64,000 nt of DNA from Mycobacterium mantenii. GTDB taxonomy: Bacteria; Actinomycetota; Actinomycetes; Mycobacteriales; Mycobacteriaceae. The stretch covers positions 2,914,001 to 2,978,000 of the forward strand of contig NZ_AP022590.1 in the NCBI RefSeq assembly GCF_010731775.1, written 5' to 3'. The notes beneath the pieces are model-generated. The model was not told the DNA's origin and did not search any database. It was given only the letters and a program-made list of their open reading frames with translations. The translations under genes were made by a program, and so were the position numbers. This document shows positions 29,838 through 37,257 of the stretch, piece by piece (the first letter of the stretch is position 1; each line of letters begins with the position of its first letter).

Positions 29838-30820
29838 TCATGCACCCTCGGGGTTCTGTGAGCCGGCCGGTTGGTCGGTCACGTGTTGGGAATAGTACCG
29901 GGCTTCGGCTTCGGCGGGTGGGACTCGGCCGAGGCGGTGCATGAGGCGCTGCTGGTTGTACCAGGCGACGTAGTCGGCGGTGATGTACTCGACGTCACCG
30001 ACCGTGGTGAGCGGCCCGCGACGGAACGGGGAATCAGGCCGGATGCACTCAGTCTTGTAGAGTCCGATCGTGGTCTCGGCCAGAGCATTGTCATAGGCAT
30101 CGCCGACACTGCCGACCGAGGGTCGGATGCCCGAAAGGGCAAGTGTTTCACCGAATCTCACGCTGGTGTACTGCGATCCTGCGTCGCTGTGGTGGATGGC
30201 GTCCTCGATCGGGTGACCCTGACGCGACCGCAATGCGACGGCCTGACGGATCGCCGATTCGACGAACTGGGTCTGCTTGGAGGCGCAGGCCTCCCATCCC
30301 ACGATCGCCCCGGCGTAGGCGTCGATGACGAATGCGACGTAGACGAACACCCCCGTGACGAGCTTGACGTAGGTGAAGTCCGCAACGAGCAGCTGGTTGG
30401 GTGCGCCCACCCCGAACTGGCGATCCACCAGATCCGGTGGCCTCACCGCCGCCGGGTCGGCGATCGTGGTGCGCACGGCCTTCTGGCGGCGTACGCCCTG
30501 CCACCCGTTTCGGCGCATCAGGCGTTCCACCGTGGACTTCGCCACCGGGATGCCTTTGCGCTGCAGATGTGCCCACATCTTCACCGACCCGTACAGCGAC
30601 TCAGCTTGCGCCGGCCGTGCTCATCGGGTTCGTAGTAGCCGGCCAAGACCTCGCTGATGGTGGCGTCCCACAGGGCTCGCTTCGACGGTGCCCGCTTGAC
30701 CCAGGCGTAGAAGGTGCGTGGGGCGATCGGCACACCGTGCTCGGTGAGCACGCGGCAGATCGGAGCGACCCCGAAGCGGTGCCTGTGTTTGGCGATGAAC
30801 TCGCAGACCGAACTGGTCAG
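29838..30820 (-). pseudogene. IS copy 1 transposase orfB, frameshifted
   Basis: Same DDE integrase (HTH_21 plus rve) as copy 2, but near 30607 the sequence GCAAGCTGAG replaces GCAAGCCCGAG of copy 2: one base is lost and one changed. This breaks the frame after KRAL-type N-terminal sequence; only 248 codons downstream stay open from ATG 30584. Not expected to make a functional transposase. Confidence 0.88.
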
Positions 30821-31131
30821 CGGCGGTTGCGCGGGTCGCTCTCCCGCACGAAGAAAGACGTTGCCGCCTTGAGGATTTCGATCGTCTGCTCGAGCTCGGC
30901 GTTGCGCCGCTTGAGGGCGCGGATCTCAGCGGCCGCCGCCGAGGAGACACCGTCACGATCACCGTCGTCGACCTGCTGCTGACGGATCCAACTACGCAGC
31001 GTCTCGGCCGTCATCCCCAACCGCTTGGACACCGCCGTGATCGCCGCCCACTCACTTGGGTAGTCAGCACGGTGCTCCAACACCAGACGGACCGCCTTGG
31101 CCCGCGTCTGCGGGTCGTACTTGCTCGGCAT
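30817..31131 (-). CDS. IS copy 1 transposase orfA (helix-turn-helix)
   Basis: 104 residues from ATG 31131 with GGGAAGG 9 bp upstream. HTH_Tnp_1 domain (SKYDPQTRAKAVRLVLEH, AISKRLG-type helix) and a C-terminal leucine-rich coiled coil (LKRRNAELEQTIEILKAA). Identical in sequence to orfA of copy 2. In IS3 elements it is normally joined to orfB by a -1 frameshift. Confidence 0.9.
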   Translation of the reverse strand: MPSKYDPQTRAKAVRLVLEHRADYPSEWAAITAVSKRLGMTAETLRSWIRQQQVDDGDRDGVSSAAAAEIRALKRRNAELEQTIEILKAATSFFVRESDPRNRR

Positions 31132-31182
31132 GACATGCACCTTCCCAAGGAAGGAGGTGCGCATCAAACGCGGGATGGTTCA

Positions 31183-31429
31183 CCGCAGCGCCCAGCGCAA
31201 TCTCGGCGCTGCCGAGGGCATACTGGTTGCCTTACGTCATTGCAGGCTCGATGAGGCGTTCATCGACATCGTGCAAACAGCCAAACGCCATAGTGTGGCC
31301 CCGTTGGAGTTGGCCGATGCGCTCGTGACGATCGCTGAAAACGATGTGCCTCGCGACTTCGATAACGCGGTCGTTACGGCCGTTGACCAAGCCTGGGGTG
31401 CCTTATTGGGCGGAGGCCGGGGGCGGTGA
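31183..31429 (+). pseudogene. ANTAR-domain protein, N-terminus removed by IS copy 1
   Basis: The frame enters from the IS and continues NLGAAEGILVALRHCRLDEA, AKRHSVAPLELADALV, ending at TGA 31427. This is the helical ANTAR fold that binds two-hairpin RNA antiterminators. The first part of the protein is absent on the other side of the IS, so the insertion came with a deletion. Translation, if any, would need a start inside the IS. Confidence 0.65.
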
Positions 31430-31946
31430 CTGCGAACGAGCCAAACAGCCGCCGATGACGGTTCGCACATCCGCTCGCTGCCCAAACTGATGGGACTCCA
31501 ACCGTGATCCCTATTCCGCACGCCGATAAGACCGACGTCGCCGAGCTAGCTCGGCCGGTCGATGATGATGAGCAATGCGACGTGTTACCCGTCCTGCTCG
31601 GCGACGATCGGGATGACGACGTCGCTGACCTGTTCGACCAGAAGTTGTCGGTCTTGGCTCACGATGGCGGTCATCCACCGGCCGTCATCCATGCTGCGGC
31701 AGCGCCGGTCACCGACCGTGTCTTCTGGCCTACCTGGGAATCCAATGCGCTTTCAACACAACGGTCATTCATCGACGACTTGGCGTCGCGGAACCAGCCG
31801 TACCGACTAAACTGGTGATGACCAATGACTGGGTCGAGCAACATCGCAGTGATTCGACACGCAGCTCGAGCGGATCGGTCGTGTAGCCGGGCACAACTCG
31901 CCTCCGTGCGACCGTCGCGGCTTCGTCACGATCGACAGCCGAGCCC
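31430..31946. other. no intact gene between the ANTAR relic and capA
   Basis: A 104-codon plus-strand ORF (31504-31818) has no ribosome site. The opposite strand of 31588-31740 reads protein-like (SQDRQLLVEQVSDVVIPIV then stop), perhaps a relic of an unidentified gene. The capA promoter must lie here; no good DosR box was seen. Confidence 0.35.
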
Positions 31947-33068
31947 ATGATCGCCCAGTCTGGCCGTGGCCGAACGATTTTCCTGTGCGGTGACGTCATG
32001 ACAGGACGTGGCGTCGACCAGATACTGCCCCACCCGGGAGATCCGACATTGCGGGAGCCCATGGCTGACGACGCCCGCAGCTATGTGAGGTACGCCGAGG
32101 AGACCAGCGGCCCGATTCCCCGGCCGGTCGATTTCGCATGGCCATGGGGGGAAGCGCTGGCCCTCGTCGACCACTTCGCGCCCGACTTGAGGTTGATCAA
32201 CCTCGAGACCACCATCACCGCCGACGGCGAACTCGCGCACGGCAAGTCTGTGCACTACCGCATGCACCCCGACAACATGACGTGCCTGACCGCGATGCGA
32301 CCAGACGTTTGCGTACTGGCCAACAACCACATCCTCGACTTCGGGCAGCGCGGTCTTATCGATACATTGGAGGCGCTGAACCGGGCCGAAATCGCGCATG
32401 TGGGTGCTGGGCTCGACTCCGACCACGCCGAACGCCCCGCGATAGTGACCCTGTCCGACGGACATCACGTCGTGATTGCCTCGGGCGCAACGGAATCTAG
32501 TGGCATTCCCCGCGGTTGGGCCGCGACCGCGGCCCGGGCGGGCGTCGCCTTCATTCCGAACCTGTTGAATCGCACCGCCACCGAGATGACCGACCGGGTA
32601 CTTGCGCTAAAACAGCCCGGCGACATCACAATCGTATCCCTGCACTGGGGGTCCAACTGGGATTACGACGTTGCGCGCAGCCAAGTTCGCTTCGCGCGCC
32701 GACTGATCGACGCCGGGGTCGACGTCGTGCACGGGCACTCGTCACACCACCCACGACCGATCGAGGTTTACCGCGGCAAGCTCATCCTGTACGGCTGCGG
32801 GGACGCCATCAACGACTACGAAGGCATCAAGGGCTTCGAGGCCTACCGCAATGAACTGCGGCTTTTGTACTTTGCCTCGATCGAGCCCGACACCGGCAAC
32901 CTCACCACTTTGCACATGACGCCGATGCGGGCCCGCAGAATGCGGCTCGACCACGCCTCACACCAGGACAGCGAATGGTTGCGCTCTACCCTCGAGCGCA
33001 TCAGCCGGCGCTTCGGAACGTACGTCACCCTCGACCACGATGCCAACCTCATCGTCCACGGGTCGTAA
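31947..33068 (+). CDS. CapA-family metallophosphatase-like protein (Rv0574c-like)
   Basis: 373 residues from ATG 31947. CapA/PgsA fold with FLCGDVMTGRGVDQ at the N-terminus, INLETTITADGE, VCVLANNHILDFG, VSLHWGSNWDYD and VVHGHSSHHPRP, all metal-site type motifs of the PGA_cap family. No signal peptide. Homologues take part in poly-gamma-glutamate capsule synthesis; in M. tuberculosis Rv0574c is a DosR-regulon member of unproven function. Bracketed by two inverted IS copies. Confidence 0.9.
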   Translation: MIAQSGRGRTIFLCGDVMTGRGVDQILPHPGDPTLREPMADDARSYVRYAEETSGPIPRPVDFAWPWGEALALVDHFAPDLRLINLETTITADGELAHGKSVHYRMHPDNMTCLTAMRPDVCVLANNHILDFGQRGLIDTLEALNRAEIAHVGAGLDSDHAERPAIVTLSDGHHVVIASGATESSGIPRGWAATAARAGVAFIPNLLNRTATEMTDRVLALKQPGDITIVSLHWGSNWDYDVARSQVRFARRLIDAGVDVVHGHSSHHPRPIEVYRGKLILYGCGDAINDYEGIKGFEAYRNELRLLYFASIEPDTGNLTTLHMTPMRARRMRLDHASHQDSEWLRSTLERISRRFGTYVTLDHDANLIVHGS

Positions 33069-33356
33069 TCTGTGGTGGTCGTTCCCTTGCCGAAGTCCCA
33101 GTCCTGCAGGACCTTCCGTCGCCGCACTGCACTCTTTAACGTCCACACAAATAGATGACATGAACGGCCCCAACGACAGCTCAGATGTACAGATTCTCTA
33201 GGGAGACAGGCGGTCCCGGAACCTTGCTGAGCGCCGAGACCACCGGCGCAGCTTTACGGCCACACAGTGTACTTCACCACCGGTCTTCCTTCACCCACCA
33301 AACATTGAACCATCCCGCGTTTGATGCGCACCTCCTTCCTTGGGAAGGTGCATGTC

Positions 33357-33671
33357 ATGCCGAGCAAGTACGACCCGCAGACGCGGGCCAAGGCGGTCCG
33401 TCTGGTGTTGGAGCACCGTGCTGACTACCCAAGTGAGTGGGCGGCGATCACGGCGGTGTCCAAGCGGTTGGGGATGACGGCCGAGACGCTGCGTAGTTGG
33501 ATCCGTCAGCAGCAGGTCGACGACGGTGATCGTGACGGTGTCTCCTCGGCGGCGGCCGCTGAGATCCGCGCCCTCAAGCGGCGCAACGCCGAGCTCGAGC
33601 AGACGATCGAAATCCTCAAGGCGGCAACGTCTTTCTTCGTGCGGGAGAGCGACCCGCGCAACCGCCGCTGA
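33357..33671 (+). CDS. IS copy 2 transposase orfA
   Basis: 104 residues from ATG 33357 with GGGAAGG upstream (an earlier ATG at 33321 lies close to the IR). HTH DNA-binding domain plus leucine zipper. Overlaps the orfB frame by 4 bp; the last codons CGC CGC TGA are followed in the -1 frame by orfB. Confidence 0.92.
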   Translation: MPSKYDPQTRAKAVRLVLEHRADYPSEWAAITAVSKRLGMTAETLRSWIRQQQVDDGDRDGVSSAAAAEIRALKRRNAELEQTIEILKAATSFFVRESDPRNRR

Positions 33672-34651
33672 CCAGTTCGGTCTGCGAGTTCATCGCCAAA
33701 CACAGGCACCGCTTCGGGGTCGCTCCGATCTGCCGCGTGCTCACCGAGCACGGTGTGCCGATCGCCCCACGCACCTTCTACGCCTGGGTCAAGCGGGCAC
33801 CGTCGAAGCGAGCCCTGTGGGACGCCACCATCAGCGAGGTCTTGGCCGGCTACTACGAACCCGATGAGCACGGCCGGCGCAAGCCCGAGTCGCTGTACGG
33901 GTCGGTGAAGATGTGGGCACATCTGCAGCGCAAAGGCATCCCGGTGGCGAAGTCCACGGTGGAACGCCTGATGCGCCGAAACGGGTGGCAGGGCGTACGC
34001 CGCCAGAAGGCCGTGCGCACCACGATCGCCGACCCGGCGGCGGTGAGGCCACCGGATCTGGTGGATCGCCAGTTCGGGGTGGGCGCACCCAACCAGCTGC
34101 TCGTTGCGGACTTCACCTACGTCAAGCTCGTCACGGGGGTGTTCGTCTACGTCGCATTCGTCATCGACGCCTACGCCGGGGCGATCGTGGGATGGGAGGC
34201 CTGCGCCTCCAAGCAGACCCAGTTCGTCGAATCGGCGATCCGTCAGGCCGTCGCATTGCGGTCGCGTCAGGGTCACCCGATCGAGGACGCCATCCACCAC
34301 AGCGACGCAGGATCGCAGTACACCAGCGTGAGATTCGGTGAAACACTTGCCCTTTCGGGCATCCGACCCTCGGTCGGCAGTGTCGGCGATGCCTATGACA
34401 ATGCTCTGGCCGAGACCACGATCGGACTCTACAAGACTGAGTGCATCCGGCCTGATTCCCCGTTCCGTCGCGGGCCGCTCACCACGGTCGGTGACGTCGA
34501 GTACATCACCGCCGACTACGTCGCCTGGTACAACCAGCAGCGCCTCATGCACCGCCTCGGCCGAGTCCCACCCGCCGAAGCCGAAGCCCAGTACTATTCC
34601 CAACACGTGACCGACCAACCGGCCGGCTCACAGAACCCCGAGGGTGCATGA
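33668..34651 (+). CDS. IS copy 2 transposase orfB (DDE integrase)
   Basis: About 327 residues when read from the -1 frameshift; an independent GTG at 33737 would give 304. HTH_21 region (KMWAHLQRKGIPVAKSTVER) then rve catalytic core with the DDE triad: Asp in VADFTYVKL, Asp in HHSDAGSQYTS and Glu in NALAETTIGLYKTE. Closely related in layout to the IS6110 transposase. Confidence 0.92.
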   Translation: MTSSVCEFIAKHRHRFGVAPICRVLTEHGVPIAPRTFYAWVKRAPSKRALWDATISEVLAGYYEPDEHGRRKPESLYGSVKMWAHLQRKGIPVAKSTVERLMRRNGWQGVRRQKAVRTTIADPAAVRPPDLVDRQFGVGAPNQLLVADFTYVKLVTGVFVYVAFVIDAYAGAIVGWEACASKQTQFVESAIRQAVALRSRQGHPIEDAIHHSDAGSQYTSVRFGETLALSGIRPSVGSVGDAYDNALAETTIGLYKTECIRPDSPFRRGPLTTVGDVEYITADYVAWYNQQRLMHRLGRVPPAEAEAQYYSQHVTDQPAGSQNPEGA

Positions 34652-34969
34652 AACCCGGGATGCTTCACATCCCGCCGTCGTGGGCAATTGAGCGTGCGAT
34701 TCCAACACGACGCTATCCCGCAGACCGAGCCTAAGTCCCCATGATCGGTTTCGCGCCCGCCGCGCGCTTTCTGTGTGGTCATTTTGGCTTTTCCTCAGCG
34801 GCCGGACGTTGCGGTTCACGTTCTTTTGCCTCCCTGCGCAGACGCAAGTACATCTCTGCACCGAGCAGACGTTTAATGACTTCAAGGTAACGGTTATTAG
34901 CCATGTCAGCTCCTCATTTCTGGCTAGCCGCGGCCCTGGCTTCCTGGTATCTGGGTCGAGGTTGCGTCG

Positions 34970-35222
34970 TCGCAGGTGCCGCGGTGCATCGAGGACGAGA
35001 TCGGCATGTTCTTTGACCGAAGGAACGGCATCGGCGACCGCTGCGCCGATTCGGCGAATGCCGAATAGGGACAAGTCGTTCTCGGCGTCTCCGACCGCGA
35101 TGGTGTTGTGAGGCAGAAACTCCAAAAGGCAACCCGTTGAAAGGGCCACTTTGCCATCGCAAACCCCGTGTATACCCTCGAGGCGCCGCAGCGCGAGCGG
35201 GGCATCAACACGGACATTCTGG
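34970..35222 (-). pseudogene. C-terminal relic of a Cof-type HAD phosphatase
   Basis: The frame shows NTIAVGDAENDLSLFGI and AVADAVPSVKEHADLVLDAP, the acidic motif IV and following strands of Cof/SPP HAD phosphatases. Upstream sequence (APLALRRLEGIHGVCDGKVA) is in a different frame. The N-terminal nucleophile domain is missing. Loss was probably linked to IS copy 2 nearby. Confidence 0.6.
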
Positions 35223-35228
35223 CGTGAG

Positions 35229-35663
35229 TTAGTGGCTGGTGATAGCCGTCTGCGAGCAAATGGCCTTCACGAACTGGGCGATCGCGTGCTCGGGAAGATG
35301 GCGTGCGATATCGGCTTCGCTGACGATTCCCACCAACCGGTGATTGTCGATTACCGGTAGCCGGCGAATCTGATGCTCCTCCATCAGGTTGAGCATCTCT
35401 TCAACTGTGGCGTCGGCGTCGACACGATAGGTGTTGCCCTGGGCCAGTTCACCCGCGGTAACGGTATTGGGGTCACGGCGGGACGCGATGCACTTGATGA
35501 CGATGTCGCGGTCGGTGATCATTCCGTGCAGATGGTCATCATCGCCGCAGATCGGCAGGGCACCTACACCCAGATCGCGCATGTGCTCGGCTGCGGCGGT
35601 CAGTGTTTCGTGCTCGGCGACACAGTTGGCTCCGGCGTGCATGATTTCACGTGCAGTGGTCAT
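35229..35663 (-). CDS. hrp1: CBS-domain protein Hrp1 (Rv2626c-like)
   Basis: 144 residues made of two CBS repeats (REIMHAGANCVAEHETLTAA and GMITDRDIVIKCIA; then NTYRVDADATVEEMLN and RLVGIVSEADIARHL). Nearly the same length and sequence as hypoxic response protein 1 of M. tuberculosis, a strongly DosR-induced protein whose CBS pair does not bind AMP-type ligands in the classical way. A DosR box lies 68-87 bp upstream. Confidence 0.95.
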   Translation of the reverse strand: MTTAREIMHAGANCVAEHETLTAAAEHMRDLGVGALPICGDDDHLHGMITDRDIVIKCIASRRDPNTVTAGELAQGNTYRVDADATVEEMLNLMEEHQIRRLPVIDNHRLVGIVSEADIARHLPEHAIAQFVKAICSQTAITSH

Positions 35664-35730
35664 AGCTTTCTCCTTAACATCCGGATCTATTGGCTGATAG
35701 TCGGAACCTAGGGCGATAGGCCGGGAACCT

Positions 35731-35750
35731 GTAGGGCCATTGGGCCCCTT
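35731..35750 (-). promoter_or_regulatory. DosR box of hrp1
   Basis: Minus strand AAGGGGCCCAATGGCCCTAC: near-palindromic GGG-C...GGCCCT, 68-87 bp upstream of hrp1. A weaker similar stretch (TAGGGCGATAGGCCG) lies at 35709-35723, closer to the gene, as a possible second site. Confidence 0.7.
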
Positions 35751-36092
35751 ATCAGAACAACTAGAACGGTCGCTGGTTGATTCGCATACGGCCTGATGCG
35801 CCGTACTCCGGCGAGGCGTCGTCGGTGCACATTTGCGGATACGGCCGGTATCGCGAAAGCGGTTGTGCAGCAGTCACCCTCGATGAGGAGGAGGCCGGCA
35901 CCGCCGACGGTAGTTGATGTAGGTTCGCTGACCACAGGTACTGCGTGTCCAGGCGCGATGATCATCGACGCCCGTGAAAATTCTGGCGCCTCCCCCTGTT
36001 TCGCGCTTGTATTAGGCAGAGTCGGCCCGGCAGCCGTACCCGTCTGTCTTTGCGGTCGGCCAAGAAGAGTCGTCGAGCGATTCCAAGAGCAC
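35751..36092. other. no supported gene between hrp1 promoter and the GNAT gene
   Basis: Overlapping ORFs on both strands (35708-36142 minus, 35796-36110 plus) have no recognised domain or ribosome site. Likely non-coding or decayed. Confidence 0.4.
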
Positions 36093-36665
36093 TCATGGGG
36101 TGTCGGGTAGGTCGATCCGGAAGCGCAGAACCAGTCCACCATCGGAAAGCCGCTTATGCGGCCAGTTGGCGTCGGAGAGCACCTGCAGCATCAGATGGTT
36201 TGTCGCTAACACGTCGGCGGTGAATCGGCGAATTCCCCGCGAGATCGCGACCTCGCCGAGGTGTTCGAGCAGAGCGGTTCCTACACCGACCGAGTGCTCG
36301 TCGTGCGCGACTGCGATCGCCACTTCGGCGGTCTGGGGATCGTCATCACTCACCACGTAGTGGGCCACACCGATCAATCGATCGCCATCGAAGGCGCCCA
36401 CAGCGCAGCACATCCCGTTGAGTCGGGTGAGTTGCTGCGCGAGCCGTTCCAGATGCGCGGGCCGCATTGTGAAAAAGCGTAGATACAGGTCCTGGTCGGG
36501 TAAATCCTTGTGAAGCGCCAATACGGCCTCGGTGTCTTGGCCAGCCAGCCAGCGTAGGGACACGACCCTGCCGTCGAGAAGCTCGACGGCAGTGATGCTC
36601 GCTAGTGACTTCCTCGGAGCGCTATTAGGCGGTGGTCCCGGAACCTGATTCGACTCCGGGACCAT
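36093..36665 (-). CDS. GNAT-family N-acetyltransferase
   Basis: 190 residues from ATG 36665; the first 25 or so residues are low-complexity and cross a hairpin, so a later start is possible. GNAT core: LDGRVVSLRWLAGQD, VLALHKDLPDQDLYLRFF, IAVAHDEHSVGVGTALLEHL with an acetyl-CoA-binding Gly motif, and GIRRFTADVLATNHLMLQVL. Resembles the catalytic domain of mycobacterial protein lysine acetyltransferases (Pat type) but lacks the cyclic-nucleotide domain. Same strand as and 13 bp after hsp20-1, so probably co-transcribed. Confidence 0.82.
   Translation of the reverse strand: MVPESNQVPGPPPNSAPRKSLASITAVELLDGRVVSLRWLAGQDTEAVLALHKDLPDQDLYLRFFTMRPAHLERLAQQLTRLNGMCCAVGAFDGDRLIGVAHYVVSDDDPQTAEVAIAVAHDEHSVGVGTALLEHLGEVAISRGIRRFTADVLATNHLMLQVLSDANWPHKRLSDGGLVLRFRIDLPDTP
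36634..36663 (-). terminator. 9-bp perfect hairpin after hsp20-1
   Basis: GGTCCCGGA and TCCGGGACC with a 12-nt loop, 15 bp past the hsp20-1 stop and overlapping the proposed GNAT N-terminus. Could terminate or attenuate read-through, or process the hsp20 message. Confidence 0.5.
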
Positions 36666-36678
36666 CGGGGATGTCGGG

Positions 36679-37131
36679 TTAGCTGGCGGCTTGTACCGCG
36701 ACGTGCTTCTCCGCGGCTGCCATGGCTGCCTGTTCGGGCACGGTCACGTCGACGGTCAGGATGCCCTTGTCGTAGCTGGCTTTGATGTCGTCTTCGTTGG
36801 CGCCAGCCGGCAAAGTGACCGCGCGGGTGAATGAGCCGTAGGAGAACTCTGAGCGGCCCTTGGATTCTTTTCTCTCGCTGCGTTCGGCCTTGATCGTCAA
36901 CTGGCCGTCGCACACGGTGATGTCGACGTCCTTGACTGGATCGATGCCGGGTAGTTCGGCACGCAATAGGTAGTGCCCATCTTGCATTTCGTCCTCGAGT
37001 CGGATCAGGTGGGCGTCGATCATCGGACGCAGCCCTGTCCGCGATGGGAAACCGGTCCATACATCCGACCAGAAATCGGACCAGTCCGGCAGCCACGAGC
37101 GAGGTTGACGACGTGCAGGGAGATCAGCCAT
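36679..37131 (-). CDS. alpha-crystallin small heat-shock protein (HspX/Acr-like), copy 1
   Basis: 150 residues from ATG 37131 with GAAGGAG 6 bp upstream. Variable N-terminus rich in Arg/Trp, then alpha-crystallin domain: HLIRLEDEMQDGHYLLRAEL, LPGIDPVKDVDITV, and the DKGILTVDVTVPE motif. Very close to M. tuberculosis Acr (Rv2031c), an ATP-independent holdase dominant in dormancy. Follows a glycogen debranching gene; strong DosR box 73-86 bp upstream. Paralogue at 40835-41311. Confidence 0.95.
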   Translation of the reverse strand: MADLPARRQPRSWLPDWSDFWSDVWTGFPSRTGLRPMIDAHLIRLEDEMQDGHYLLRAELPGIDPVKDVDITVCDGQLTIKAERSERKESKGRSEFSYGSFTRAVTLPAGANEDDIKASYDKGILTVDVTVPEQAAMAAAEKHVAVQAAS

Positions 37132-37203
37132 GATGCTCCTTCGTGGTTGGTTGTTGTAGGACTTACCATTTCGATCTTTCAACTTATGCGTTGCCATACG
37201 GTA

Positions 37204-37217
37204 GGGGCCGAAGTCCC
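37204..37217 (-). promoter_or_regulatory. DosR box of hsp20-1
   Basis: Minus strand GATGGGACTTCGGCCCCTAC: the best DosR match in the window. Just upstream a second element GACAAACGACCCCC (37223-37236 region) is conserved at the same place before hsp20-2, suggesting paired DosR sites as in M. tuberculosis hspX. Confidence 0.8.
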
Positions 37218-37257
37218 ATCCGCGGGGGTCGTTTGTCGGCGTAACGCGTCGAGCGTA

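Larger units (their letters stand above)
29822..31182 (-). mobile_element. IS3-family (IS6110-like) insertion sequence, copy 1, defective
   Basis: 1361 bp. Imperfect terminal inverted repeats TGAAGCATCCCGGGTTT (left) and TGAACCATCCCGCGTTT (right, minus strand), the latter starting like IS6110. It holds orfA and a frameshifted orfB, almost identical to copy 2 at 33306-34667 but inverted. Flanks are ACC and CCG: no target duplication, so one or both edges have been rearranged. Its right edge cuts into an ANTAR-domain gene. Confidence 0.92.
33306..34667 (+). mobile_element. IS3-family (IS6110-like) insertion sequence, copy 2, intact
   Basis: 1362 bp with terminal repeats TGAACCATCCCGCGTTT and TGAAGCATCCCGGGTTT (minus strand), 2 mismatches in 17. 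It is flanked by a 3-bp direct repeat CAT on both sides, the size expected for this family, so it sits where it inserted. orfA and orfB overlap in the -1 relation. Confidence 0.94.

Noticed and set aside
33085..33305. Possible small gene or terminator left of IS copy 2
   Set aside because: Only a short GTCCTGCAGGAC palindrome and no coding signal; too little to call.
29822..34667. Composite transposon carrying capA with target duplication at its outer ends
   Set aside because: Outer flanks (ACC on the left, CAT on the right) do not match, and copy 2 has its own CAT duplication, so the two IS copies inserted independently.
35708..36142. 144-codon minus-strand ORF
   Set aside because: No domain or ribosome site, overlaps the hrp1 DosR box and an opposite-strand ORF of similar quality.
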